Below, one piece after another: positions 1 through 7,700 of a DNA stretch of 11,129 bases. A program made the translations under genes and the position numbers. The stretch comes from Nostoc sp. CHAB 5715 (GTDB lineage Bacteria > Cyanobacteriota > Cyanobacteriia > Cyanobacteriales > Nostocaceae), in assembly GCF_020829685.1 (NCBI RefSeq), contig NZ_JAIVFR010000114.1, forward strand, positions 1 to 11,129, written 5' to 3'. Within the stretch, counting starts at the first letter, position 1; each line of letters begins with the position of its first letter. The notes under the pieces are model-generated. The model ran no database searches, was not told the origin of the DNA, and worked only from the letters and a program-made list of their open reading frames with translations.

Positions 1-135
1 CTGAACTCTAAAGCTCCATTTTGGCGCTCGTAGTACTGTTTTTACTAATATGCCTTCTGGACAAGTTTGTTGTGGAAGTCCCTGTCGTCCAAAGATGACT
101 CGGATAAAACTTACTCCCCCGAAAAACCCGTGATT
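1..135 (-). other. Open reading frame fragment at left edge, unrecognised
   Basis: On the minus strand a frame is open for 45 codons from just after a TAA at 136-138 down to the window edge. It reads like protein in places (for example GILVKTVLRAPKW) but has no ATG, GTG or TTG start near its beginning, and I do not recognise it. It may be a remnant or part of a repeat family. The other strand has an open stretch ending with a TGA at 131-133. Nothing else in 1-218 can be supported as a gene. Confidence 0.2.
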
Positions 136-227
136 TTATAGATAAACATAAAATTAAAGTCTCCTCAAGCAAGACGGTAAGTAGCAATGATAGTATATTT
201 TCATGGCTGCTCTAATCCTTGCTATTG

Positions 228-704
228 ATGAACAAACTATTGGATGAAACGCTGTCAATCAAAATTGCTGAACAAATAAACAGCAGAGCTAGCACTCCGT
301 TTGATAATGCTTACAAAGCAGCATTATCCACCGAGGGAGCAAGATATATTCAGGGATTTTTAGCTTTTGCAGGGAAACCATACAGACCGATTGAACACAG
401 TTGGATTGAGATAGGTGACGCCTCCGATGTCCGCATTATCGATCCCACATTACCGCACCTAAACAAAAATCCCCAAGAACTCTGGTATTTTGCAGCACAA
501 AGGCTGACCGTTAAAAAACTGAAAGCCATCATTGAAGAATCCAAAGAAGATTATCCAGAAGATGATCCATTGCCAATCTATGGCGATCCACCTTATGAAT
601 ATTACGGTGATGTCATGTTAGGTGGCCAAGACTACTTGGCAGCATATCAAGCCGCAGAGGCTAAATGCAGAGAAATCAGCGAACTCAACCCTGAGAATAA
701 CTAA
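228..704 (+). CDS. Conserved hypothetical protein, 158 aa
   Basis: This is a small soluble acidic protein with no signal peptide or membrane segment. I chose the ATG at 228. A TTG at 219 in the same frame is possible, but it adds only three residues, and a stop lies at 213-215; neither start has a clear ribosome binding site. Near the middle is the segment PIEHSWIEIGD followed by IIDPTLPHL. This His...Asp-Pro-Thr layout resembles small cyanobacterial and phage proteins in which a His and an Asp belong to a cysteine-peptidase or transglutaminase-like fold. The only cysteine here is near the C-terminus (AKCREIS), so the classical catalytic Cys ahead of the His is absent. Function is unknown. 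It stands alone and converges on the restriction-modification gene. The coding assignment is fairly sure; any fold assignment is speculative. Confidence 0.65.
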   Translation: MNKLLDETLSIKIAEQINSRASTPFDNAYKAALSTEGARYIQGFLAFAGKPYRPIEHSWIEIGDASDVRIIDPTLPHLNKNPQELWYFAAQRLTVKKLKAIIEESKEDYPEDDPLPIYGDPPYEYYGDVMLGGQDYLAAYQAAEAKCREISELNPENN

Positions 705-712
705 AGAAAGTC

Positions 713-760
713 TATTAAATAATTCGTAATTCGTAATTACGAATTACGAATTATTTAATA
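713..760. repeat. Perfect 48-bp palindrome between convergent genes
   Basis: Bases 713-736 are the exact reverse complement of 737-760; the symmetry breaks at 712/761. The arms are built from repeated AATTCGTAATT-type words, which recur in intergenic regions of Nostoc-type genomes. It starts 9 bp after the stop of the left gene and lies about 90 bp beyond the stop of the right one, so it could act as a bidirectional terminator. There is no U-tract beyond the AT-rich stem ends, so that role is inferred. Confidence 0.85.
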
Positions 761-852
761 CGATTTACCATCGCTGCCAAAGTATTCCCTATAGCCACAA
801 ATTTTGTCTCCACGCACATTGATTAGTCTGTTCCCGAAAAATAACGAATCAA

Positions 853-3800
853 TTACAACTCAATCTGTTGAATAATCTGCATTGTCTCCACGCTGACAGT
901 GCAGACTCTTTGTAGTAAATCAATCACTTGTTCTTTGTAATCTGCAAAGCGATATGTATTGAATTTTTCAGCAATAGTAGGGTCTTTAGGTTTCTTTTCT
1001 TTGTATTGATCTAAAATCCATTCTAAAGCACAACGGTTGCCAAGGCGATATTCCCAAGCAATATTAGGGACACCTTCTAGAGTCGTGACATCATCTAAAA
1101 TAATGGTTCCATTGGCTGCATCGGTTTTGAGTTTTGTCTTTGGTGTCCTATTTTTAGCGAGAGGTAAATCAATTCGTTTTAAAGGATAGGGTTCGACAGT
1201 TTCATAATTGATGTGCAAATCCATCAACTGTTTACCCCAGTTAACCCATTGGTGAAAGTCATCGTAGAAGGGTAAGCGGGGAAATTCTCGTTTTAGATTA
1301 AGTTCGTATTTAGTGCGATAGGCAGGATTGTGCAAGACGGCATAGGTGTAGTGAAAAATATCTAATTTGGTAATTGTCGAGTCCTTGTAATGGGTTTGGA
1401 ATTGGGTTAATCCCCAGTCAGTGATATTGTCGATGCGGTTGCCGTCTTTGTCGTAGCGGTAGAGGGGAAGGCATTGAGAATCTCCTGTTAGGTGCAAGTC
1501 AATTAATAAGTTGCTCCCCAAGCAATGGAATGGTTTAGTATTTCCCAAAGCTGAAAAAGCTATATATTTGTTCTGTAGATCATTTCCATTAAAAATATCA
1601 AACCATTGATATGTTCTGCCATTGAAGTGCTTGTCAAAGTATAAATACTGCTTGTAAAAAGGTCTAGAGAGACTTGATTTGATACTACTTGCTTTAAAAT
1701 CTTTTTTTATTCCTCTTTTCAAGTAGCTTTTTAAATCTTCATCCCATTTGATTTCTTGTGAAAGTTCTTCAAAATCTTGAATAACCAATTGTTTTTGATA
1801 AACTTTTATACAAAACTTCATTCTTTCCACTAAATTTTGCTCTGATAAATCATAAACCCATTCATCTCTTTGGGTTGCAACTCCTCTAGAAAATAACTTA
1901 AAAACTGCTTCCTGTGCTTTGCCAGCTTTTACATCTTTATCAACTAATGGTAAAAGATTATCAAAATCATTATCTGTCTGGTTAATCCAGTTATGATTTT
2001 TATCTGGTGTAATATGTTCAAAATGAATATCAGTAAATTTAGTTTCAGCTAAAAATTTTAATTTAGTTTCTGCTGTATCAAAATCAGGGCGACGATTGTA
2101 GAATATTTTACAAGGTGTACTGTTGCTGCTTTCCCTCTTGACCATCAATATAATAGCAACACCAGCTTGTATACCAAAAACATTATGTGTAGTTCCTGAT
2201 ATTTTAGGATTTTTCCTAACGTCTCCATGCAAATCAATAATGTAAATATGACTAAACTCATCAGTTACAATTTTTCTAAAACCATCAAATGTCCTAGCGT
2301 CAATAAATGATGAGTTAGTGATAAATGCTAAAATGCCATTTTTGCTTAATCTATCAGTTGCCCAGCGAATAAAACGAGTATACATATCATAAACAACAAT
2401 TTTATTCTGAGCTTTACTATATTTGATGTAAGTATTTTTTATGAGCTTATCTATTTCTCCATAATAGCGATTAGAATTATTGTCATTAAAATTTTCTTGT
2501 TTAGCATTATATGGAGGATTCCCGATAATCACCGATATCTTACTTTCATTCTGCCTTTTAATTCTTTCAGTATTTTCTACACTTATAGCAAACAAATCTA
2601 ATTGTTTACCTGCAAATGATGTATGATCCAGCGTATCTACAAAACAGAGATTTTCAAACTCTTGATATTCACCCATCTTTTGCTTATAGGTGTATTCAAT
2701 ATTCAAGTTAGCGATGTAATAAGGTAAAATTGCCACCTCATTACAACGAATCTCATGCTTATATTTATATTCGAGACTATTTTTAGGTAAATAATCAATC
2801 AATTCAGTAATAAACGTCCCAGTTCCTGTAGCCGGATCTAAAATTTCGACATCTTTATCTGCAAGCAGCTTACCAAAATTTTTATGAACTAAATAATCTA
2901 CACTTTCAATCATGAAGCGCACAATTTCATTTGGTGTATATACAATACCTAGCCTGTCAGCCGCTTTCGGATTATATGCTTTGTAAAAATTCTCATAAAG
3001 CACTTTTAAAAACTTCTGCTTTTCATGATGATTGTAGATATTCGCAGCAGTTCTTCTAATAACTCCATAGTAACGCTCAATAGCACCAAGAGTATTCTTT
3101 TTAGTGCTACCTGTAAAAAAGGTATCGATGATAGTTTTTAATTCACGAGCAATATTATTTTCTCGATGAAACTGAGATTCATTGAAGATGCTGATAAAGA
3201 TATCTTCAGTTAAAATATGCTGAATCATCATTTCTCTAACATCCAGCAAAGTTACTTCAGGATTAATTGATTCTTTGCAAATATTCCAAAATTTAGCCCT
3301 CGCTGTTTGAAAAGCTGCGTTTGTTTCAATTTGACTATCAATTAAGTCACGCAAAGCATTTAAAACAGTCGGTAAATCTTCCTTAAAAGTTTCAATCGCC
3401 TCACGAAAATCTTTAACTTCCGGGCGTACATAATTAATAAAATATGTAATTATTCCATCCAGCGCGTCAGCATCTTTCATCGGGACGCGCATGGTTTCTT
3501 GTCCACCCTGAATTAAAACTGCTGTTTGCGAGTCCTCAAACAGAATGTTACTATCTGGGTAGCCTTTTATTAGCTTCTTCTCAATTTCTTGATCTAAATT
3601 ATCATATTCATCTTTACTTTCCCAGTAACCCCAATCCAAACGCAAAGCATCTTTAACAGTGCCATCTGGATAAATAAGTTTGCCGCTAGGTGTTTTATAA
3701 TCTAGTTCAGGAATAAGTCTAAATTCTCTAGGTTTGCAATATTCATTAACTAAGTTTTGAAATGCAACCCGAATCGATGTTTCTTTACGCGAGCCGCCAT

Positions 3801-3855
3801 ACTGGATAATTCTTTCTACTTCTGTGTGATATTGACTAACCAGAAGTTTGGACAT
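853..3855 (-). CDS. Type ISP/IIG-like restriction-modification protein (nuclease + N6-adenine methyltransferase + specificity), 1000 aa
   Basis: This is a single-chain restriction-modification enzyme acting on cytoplasmic DNA. The N-terminal ~130 residues carry a PD-(D/E)xK nuclease pattern: P63-D64, D74, then E79-S-K81. A helical linker (about 140-300) leads to a gamma-class adenine methyltransferase with Y306-T-P308 (motif X), the SAM-binding DPATGTG at 340-346 (motif I) and the catalytic NPPY at 446-449 (motif IV). The rest, about 570-950, is the target-recognition part, including the DIFHYTYAVLHNPAYR segment typical of this family. Classical Type ISP enzymes such as LlaGI are about 1,570 aa and hold a RecA-like helicase between nuclease and methylase. 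No Walker A motif or DExx box is visible here, so this is the short, helicase-less architecture. The ATG at 3855 has no Shine-Dalgarno. The gene is AT-rich, has no HIP1 site and has no separate specificity or control gene beside it, all of which suggest transfer. Recognition sequence unknown. Confidence 0.88.
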   Translation of the reverse strand: MSKLLVSQYHTEVERIIQYGGSRKETSIRVAFQNLVNEYCKPREFRLIPELDYKTPSGKLIYPDGTVKDALRLDWGYWESKDEYDNLDQEIEKKLIKGYPDSNILFEDSQTAVLIQGGQETMRVPMKDADALDGIITYFINYVRPEVKDFREAIETFKEDLPTVLNALRDLIDSQIETNAAFQTARAKFWNICKESINPEVTLLDVREMMIQHILTEDIFISIFNESQFHRENNIARELKTIIDTFFTGSTKKNTLGAIERYYGVIRRTAANIYNHHEKQKFLKVLYENFYKAYNPKAADRLGIVYTPNEIVRFMIESVDYLVHKNFGKLLADKDVEILDPATGTGTFITELIDYLPKNSLEYKYKHEIRCNEVAILPYYIANLNIEYTYKQKMGEYQEFENLCFVDTLDHTSFAGKQLDLFAISVENTERIKRQNESKISVIIGNPPYNAKQENFNDNNSNRYYGEIDKLIKNTYIKYSKAQNKIVVYDMYTRFIRWATDRLSKNGILAFITNSSFIDARTFDGFRKIVTDEFSHIYIIDLHGDVRKNPKISGTTHNVFGIQAGVAIILMVKRESSNSTPCKIFYNRRPDFDTAETKLKFLAETKFTDIHFEHITPDKNHNWINQTDNDFDNLLPLVDKDVKAGKAQEAVFKLFSRGVATQRDEWVYDLSEQNLVERMKFCIKVYQKQLVIQDFEELSQEIKWDEDLKSYLKRGIKKDFKASSIKSSLSRPFYKQYLYFDKHFNGRTYQWFDIFNGNDLQNKYIAFSALGNTKPFHCLGSNLLIDLHLTGDSQCLPLYRYDKDGNRIDNITDWGLTQFQTHYKDSTITKLDIFHYTYAVLHNPAYRTKYELNLKREFPRLPFYDDFHQWVNWGKQLMDLHINYETVEPYPLKRIDLPLAKNRTPKTKLKTDAANGTIILDDVTTLEGVPNIAWEYRLGNRCALEWILDQYKEKKPKDPTIAEKFNTYRFADYKEQVIDLLQRVCTVSVETMQIIQQIEL

Positions 3856-4038
3856 ACTTTATAAAATTTTTATATTTTTTAGGTCATGCTCAATGTAGCC
3901 TCAGTAAAAAAATTACAGATTGCTGATAGCACGGATTTTATGTATGGTAGTACATCTATACTCTTGTAAGTATACTGATGCAAATATTTGCAAATTAGAA
4001 TTATATAAAAAGTAGAAACATTGTGTTTTTTGCGTCTC

Positions 4039-4145
4039 TTATAGCAATCCTAAATCATTCGTGAAAAGTTAGATCCCCGACAACTTTTACGAAGTCGGGG
4101 ATCTGGACACTGAGAATTTTCACAAATCAGATAGGATTGCTATAA
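4039..4145. mobile_element. 107-bp MITE-like foldback element
   Basis: Perfect 14-bp terminal inverted repeats lie at 4039-4052 and 4132-4145 (outer word TTATAGCAATCCTA). The complementarity continues imperfectly inward through GTGAAAA/TTTTCAC to an inner 11-bp stem, AGATCCCCGAC at 4071-4081 pairing with 4094-4104. Nearly the whole element can therefore fold into one long hairpin. It carries no coding capacity. The pattern matches a foldback family that, as I recall, is abundant in Nostoc-type genomes. No target duplication is obvious. Confidence 0.75.
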
Positions 4146-4507
4146 TAAAGCTTAGATAAATAAGATAATAAAAAACTTGAGGATGTTGAGTTATCTTACT
4201 CTGTAACCATAATCTACTTGGTTAAGCGATCGCTCTTGCGTTGATGATGAAATAAGCTAAAGTAATTAGTTCAGCAAGAAGCTGTTTTTTCACTAACCTC
4301 TCATTTACAGTAATTTTGCCATTAAAAGCGATGTCTACGACGGGCTATGACTAGTACAGTGGGCGCGGAAATAAACATAGCATTTCAAATGGCGCAAGAA
4401 GCTCGGAATACAATTATGCGTGAATGCGTGAATGCGTGACTTTTGCCTTGCGGTATGAGGGCTGATTATTTCAGCAAAATTTGAAAATGAAATCCCAACT
4501 TAAAATT

Positions 4508-4533
4508 GGTGCGTTAACGCAGTGTAACGCACC
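4508..4533 (-). terminator. Hairpin after rel, likely terminator
   Basis: GGTGCGTTA (4508-4516) pairs with TAACGCACC (4525-4533) across an 8-nt loop. Read on the minus strand, the hairpin begins 13 bases after the rel stop codon and is followed by AATTTTAAG, a weak U-rich tail. Similar GGTGCGTTA/TAACGCACC hairpins are common cyanobacterial repeats, so the terminator role is inferred from position. Confidence 0.5.
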
Positions 4534-4545
4534 CTACAGGCTCAT

Positions 4546-6816
4546 CTACTCGTCAATTTGGCCAACGCGGCGGATATTCAAAATGTCGCTCATTTTTTTA
4601 ATTTGGACGAAGACTTGCTCTAATTGAGAGCGATCGCGTATATCTATTCCTAAATCCATTAATGCAGGTTGACCAACACAGGTTTTCACCTGAGCATGGC
4701 GGACATTGATTCCTTGGTCACTCAACCGTGACAAAATATCCTTTAGTACCCCTACGCGGTCAAGAGCTTCAATTTGAACATCCACTGGGTAGGTATGCGG
4801 ACGACCACTATTTTCGGCGGCTGGGTTCCATCTAACTGGTACTAAGCGCTCATACTCCACAGTTTCCAGATTATTGCAGCCTTGGCGATGAATTGAAATC
4901 CCCCTACCTCGCGTCACTACACCAATAATTGGTTCGCCAGGAATCGGGGTACAACACCCAGCTAAATAATACACCAACCCCTCTACCCCAATAATTGGCG
5001 AATCATTGGAGCGAGAGATAGTCGCAGGTGCATCCCGCAAAGCTTTTGATGTAGTTGGTTCTTTGGGAATAAATGGCGAGATGGTGGAAACTGGTTGTTG
5101 TCCCTTCGCCACTTCTCGCCAACGATTTAGCACTAAGTTCAACGTTACTTCTCCGTAACCCAAACCGGCAAGTAAATCGTCCACGCTGTGGTAGTTACAC
5201 TTTTGGGCGACAGTCTCCATCGCATCCGACTTTAGCAAACTATCAAAACCAGTTTTACCAAGTTCCTTTTCTAACAATTCCCGTCCCCGGGCGACATTTT
5301 CTTCCCGGCGCGATCGCTTGTACCATTGTTTTATCCGATATTTCGCCGCCGAAGTTCTGACAAAGTTTAACCAATCCAAACTCGGATGGCTGTTCTTTTG
5401 GGTAAGAACTTCTACAATATCGCCATTGTGTAGCCGCGTTGACAGAGATACCATTCGCCCATTCACCCGCGCCCCTGAACAATGGTTTCCCACTTCGGTA
5501 TGAATGCGATAAGCAAAATCTACAGTGGTAGAACCGGGGCTTAAAGGAACAACATCCCCCTTAGGAGTGAAGACATAGACATCATCTTCAAATAGATTAT
5601 CTTTGACGCTATCAAGATATTCTTGTGCATCCTTGAGATCAGTTTGCCATTCCAGCAGCTGCCGCAGCCAAGTAAACTTGTCATCTGTCGCTGTCAAATG
5701 GCTAATACTAGAACCTCCTGTTTCTTTGTACTTCCAATGGGCGGCAATTCCATACTCGGCGATATGATGCATTTCGATTGTCCGAATTTGCACCTCCAAA
5801 GGACGGCCAGTTAGTCCAATCACCCCAGTATGTAACGACTGGTAACGATTAGGTTTTGGCAGTCCAATGTAGTCTTTAAATCTCCCAGGAATTGGGCGAA
5901 AAGCATCATGAACCACCGCCAACGCCCGATAGCATTCCTCATTGGTTTGAACAATAATCCGCAGCGCTGCCAAATCGTAAATTTCATGAAATTCCTTTTG
6001 CTGGCGGTGCATTTTTTGGTAAATGCTATAAAGGTGCTTGGGACGACCGCTAATATCCTGAAAGCGGATTCCGGCTTGCTGCAAACGCTCTTGCAACATG
6101 TTCGTAGCTTTAGCCAATTTCTCTTCTCGCGCCGTCCGTTTTTCGGAAACATGCTCTTGCATTTGGCGGTAAGCTTCCGGTTCCAAATACTTAAAAGCCA
6201 AATCTTCCAGTTCCCATTTAATTCGCCAAATCCCCAAGCGATTGGCTAAAGGTGCGAAAATATCTCGCGTTTCTTGGGCACTGCGGCGGCGGCTGGCTTC
6301 TGACATATATTGTAAAGTTCGCATATTATGCAAACGATCTGCCAATTTCACTACAATTACCCGAATATCTTGCGCCATTGCCAAAAACATCCGCCGGAAG
6401 TTTTCGGCTTGGCTTTCGGTTTTGCTGGTGAAATTGATTTTAGAAAGCTTGGTGACACCTTCAACCAATTGCCGCACTTCTGGGCCAAAGCGTTCTTCAA
6501 TTTCTTGACTTGTGACTTCTGTATCTTCAACGACATCATGAAGAAATCCAGCTGCTATCATAGCAGCACTGCCTCCCAAGTCATGCAGCAAGTCGGCTAC
6601 AGCGATGGGATGAGCAATGTATGGTTCTCCCGATTTACGGTATTGACCTTGATGCAGTTGGTAAGCAAATTCAAATGCGCGACCAATTAAGACTGCATCA
6701 TTATACCTTCGGTCATCTTCCGGTGTGCCGCTACTTGTGGATGACTCCTTCAAACATTTCTTTAACCATTCTGGAATAGCAAGATCAACTGATGAATTTA
6801 TAGCTAGACTGCTCAT
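4546..6816 (-). CDS. rel: Bifunctional (p)ppGpp synthetase/hydrolase, RelA/SpoT family (Rel), 756 aa
   Basis: Rel makes (p)ppGpp from ATP and GDP/GTP and also hydrolyses it, driving the stringent response in the cytoplasm. Domains in order: HD hydrolase with H69 (YIAHP), H93-D94 (FLHDVVEDT) and D160 (KLADRLHNM), all metal residues present; synthetase about 240-365 with GRPKHLYSIYQKM, DYIGLPKPNRYQSLHT and EVQIRT (341-346); TGS about 412-472; helical region; zinc-finger-like segment with C621-C622, H643 and C647; C-terminal ACT about 676-750. The RFKD motif at 312-315 matches the RxKD class of bifunctional Rel/SpoT rather than the ExDD of E. coli RelA, so both activities are expected. I chose the ATG at 6816. 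An upstream ATG at 6873 would add 19 hydrophobic residues unlike the family, and cyanobacterial homologues, as I recall, begin near MSSLAI. Neither start has a clear ribosome binding site. Transcribed divergently from the patD-like gene. Confidence 0.97.
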   Translation of the reverse strand: MSSLAINSSVDLAIPEWLKKCLKESSTSSGTPEDDRRYNDAVLIGRAFEFAYQLHQGQYRKSGEPYIAHPIAVADLLHDLGGSAAMIAAGFLHDVVEDTEVTSQEIEERFGPEVRQLVEGVTKLSKINFTSKTESQAENFRRMFLAMAQDIRVIVVKLADRLHNMRTLQYMSEASRRRSAQETRDIFAPLANRLGIWRIKWELEDLAFKYLEPEAYRQMQEHVSEKRTAREEKLAKATNMLQERLQQAGIRFQDISGRPKHLYSIYQKMHRQQKEFHEIYDLAALRIIVQTNEECYRALAVVHDAFRPIPGRFKDYIGLPKPNRYQSLHTGVIGLTGRPLEVQIRTIEMHHIAEYGIAAHWKYKETGGSSISHLTATDDKFTWLRQLLEWQTDLKDAQEYLDSVKDNLFEDDVYVFTPKGDVVPLSPGSTTVDFAYRIHTEVGNHCSGARVNGRMVSLSTRLHNGDIVEVLTQKNSHPSLDWLNFVRTSAAKYRIKQWYKRSRREENVARGRELLEKELGKTGFDSLLKSDAMETVAQKCNYHSVDDLLAGLGYGEVTLNLVLNRWREVAKGQQPVSTISPFIPKEPTTSKALRDAPATISRSNDSPIIGVEGLVYYLAGCCTPIPGEPIIGVVTRGRGISIHRQGCNNLETVEYERLVPVRWNPAAENSGRPHTYPVDVQIEALDRVGVLKDILSRLSDQGINVRHAQVKTCVGQPALMDLGIDIRDRSQLEQVFVQIKKMSDILNIRRVGQIDE

Positions 6817-6941
6817 ACAATTGGGTTGAGATAGGATCGTAGATAAGTGAATGATAAATAAAACTGCCAGCATCGCCGTAAAAAGATGCTGTCGCCCAGA
6901 GATGGGTAGAAAAAACAGTGTAAGGATGATTTTCCAATTGC

Positions 6942-7006
6942 CGATAGCGCAGCGTTAGCGGAGCGGTAGCGAGGTACGAGCGTCCGCAGGAGCGTCCGGT
7001 AGTCAT
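6942..7006. repeat. GC-rich dispersed cyanobacterial repeat
   Basis: This block combines GCGCAGCGTTAGCGGAGCGG-type words with two copies of GAGCGTCCG. It is distinctly more GC-rich than its surroundings and resembles dispersed repeats found between genes across Nostocales. Read backwards it generates a spurious protein frame (DYRTLLRTLVPRYRSANAAL). It lies in the 5' region of rel, so it may be transcribed in the leader. Confidence 0.55.
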
Positions 7007-7053
7007 CCAATTTGAGTTTCAAGGATCATAAAGAAAATCCATTGATGGCAAAC

Positions 7054-7082
7054 AAAGCCTCAAATAACGATTTGAGGCTTTT
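7054..7082 (+). terminator. Intrinsic-terminator-like hairpin upstream of the patD-like gene
   Basis: AAAGCCTCAAAT (7054-7065) pairs perfectly with ATTTGAGGCTTT (7070-7081) around an AACG tetraloop. On the plus strand it ends in TTTT (7079-7082), giving a 12-bp stem with a short U-tract. In the minus direction the stem is followed by GTTTGCC and is a poor terminator. It sits where no called gene ends, 78 bp before the patD-like start, so it may end a small plus-strand transcript or attenuate the leader. Confidence 0.55.
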
Positions 7083-7159
7083 AGTGCTGATAAGTGTTTA
7101 AGAAAGTTTATTGTAGAAGAAAAATAACTTGACATTAATACTATCTTAACTAGCACTGG

Positions 7160-7513
7160 ATGTCTTTAAATCATGAGATATATCTGGCACTCGTAACCTT
7201 GCTAGAGCAATTACGTTCCGATGCCACAACTACCCAAATTGTTGCCCCTGAACTGCGGCAGCGTGTAGCCTCGTTGCAGCAATTCTTTGGGCAGCAGATT
7301 GTGCCTTTGGCTGATGAAAACTGGCGAGTGCAGTCTTATCAAACGGAAATGAGCAAGCAACTGCGCCTGTTGGCAATAGATGTGATGTTTTTGCAAGGAG
7401 CGCGGCAAGCATCTACTGCACAAACGAGACTTCAAACAATTAGCGATCGCTTGACTACTCTCATTCAATACTGTAATGCCATCTTGGAACCAGAAGCGGA
7501 AGGAGAAAAATAA
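7160..7513 (+). CDS. patD: PatD-like heterocyst frequency control protein, 117 aa
   Basis: This is a small, soluble, mostly helical protein. The conserved block SYQTEMSKQLRLLAIDVMFLQGARQ and the C-terminal SDRLTTLIQYCNAIL (described here in parts: SYQTEMSKQLRLL, then AIDVMFLQGARQ) match what I remember of the cyanobacterial family annotated as heterocyst frequency control protein PatD, whose members are about 110-130 aa. In Anabaena PCC 7120 PatD is reported to adjust heterocyst frequency, to respond to NtcA and to interact with FtsZ; I cite this from memory. The ATG at 7160 is preceded by a weak CTGG only. No clear NtcA box is visible upstream. The gene carries a HIP1 site (7443) and has ordinary codon use. 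It is divergent from rel and followed by repeats rather than an operon partner. The family assignment rests on recalled similarity; if wrong, it is a conserved cyanobacterial hypothetical gene. Confidence 0.6.
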   Translation: MSLNHEIYLALVTLLEQLRSDATTTQIVAPELRQRVASLQQFFGQQIVPLADENWRVQSYQTEMSKQLRLLAIDVMFLQGARQASTAQTRLQTISDRLTTLIQYCNAILEPEAEGEK

Positions 7514-7590
7514 CAATTGTTCACCTTTTCTCTAATTAATCCATCATCTCATTTACAACCATTCCTGAAAAGTTATTTTGGCAACAAGTT

Positions 7591-7700
7591 GGGAATGGGC
7601 ATTGGGCATTGGTTATTAATTGTTCTCCCTCATCTCCCTCATCTCCCTCATCCCCCTATTCTCCATGCCCCATGCCCCATTCCCTATGCGCCATTCCCAA
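7591..7700. repeat. Heptamer/nonamer tandem repeats with imperfect inverted arms
   Basis: Left arm GGGAATGGGCATTGGGCATT (from 7591) is nearly complementary to CCATGCCCCATGCCCCATTC (from 7663). Between them are three exact tandem copies of CTCCCTCAT (7625-7651) plus a degenerate fourth. Such short tandemly repeated repetitive (STRR-like) sequences are typical of Nostoc-type intergenic DNA. The right arm abuts and slightly overlaps the end of the TetR-like remnant. Confidence 0.7.

Larger units (their letters stand above)
3856..4545. other. Non-coding region upstream of the restriction-modification gene
   Basis: No gene is supported in these 690 bp. It contains a 14-bp palindrome at 3979-3992 (TGCAAATATTTGCA), about 125 bp upstream of the restriction-modification start, that could be an operator. 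It also holds the foldback element at 4039-4145, a HIP1 site at 4226, three tandem copies of ATGCGTGA at 4416-4439, and the hairpin after rel at 4508-4533. A word shared with many cyanobacterial repeats (GATGTCTACGACGGG) begins at 4331. Short open frames at 4347-4439 (+) and around 4230-4345 (-) are unrecognised and were not called. Confidence 0.7.
6817..7159. promoter_or_regulatory. Divergent intergenic region between rel and the patD-like gene
   Basis: This 343-bp stretch must hold the promoters of both flanking genes. A TAATAC (7136-7141) could be a -10 box for the rightward gene, but no well-spaced -35 precedes it: TTGACA at 7129-7134 is too close. No good GTA-N8-TAC NtcA box is seen. The region also contains a GC-rich repeat (6942-7006) and a terminator-like hairpin (7054-7082). 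Several short minus-strand frames here are by-products of the repeat. Confidence 0.4.

Noticed and set aside
853..3855. BREX (PglX) or DISARM methylase
   Set aside because: No partner genes of either system are present on either side; the single-chain nuclease-methylase-specificity layout fits a solitary restriction-modification enzyme.
4347..4439. 30-residue plus-strand frame starting MTSTVGAEINIAFQ
   Set aside because: No ribosome binding site or recognisable similarity, and it ends in the ATGCGTGA tandem repeat. It could be a remnant but cannot be supported.
6817..6873. N-terminal extension of Rel from the ATG at 6873
   Set aside because: The extra 19 residues are hydrophobic and unlike the family N-terminus, and the ATG at 6816 gives the expected beginning.
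6785..7022. Two short minus-strand frames upstream of rel
   Set aside because: They are translations of a dispersed GC-rich repeat, overlap each other in different frames and have no ribosome binding site.
7113..7127. NtcA-binding site upstream of the patD-like gene
   Set aside because: GTA is followed after eight bases by ATA rather than TAC, and the distance to the possible -10 box is too short for an NtcA-type promoter.
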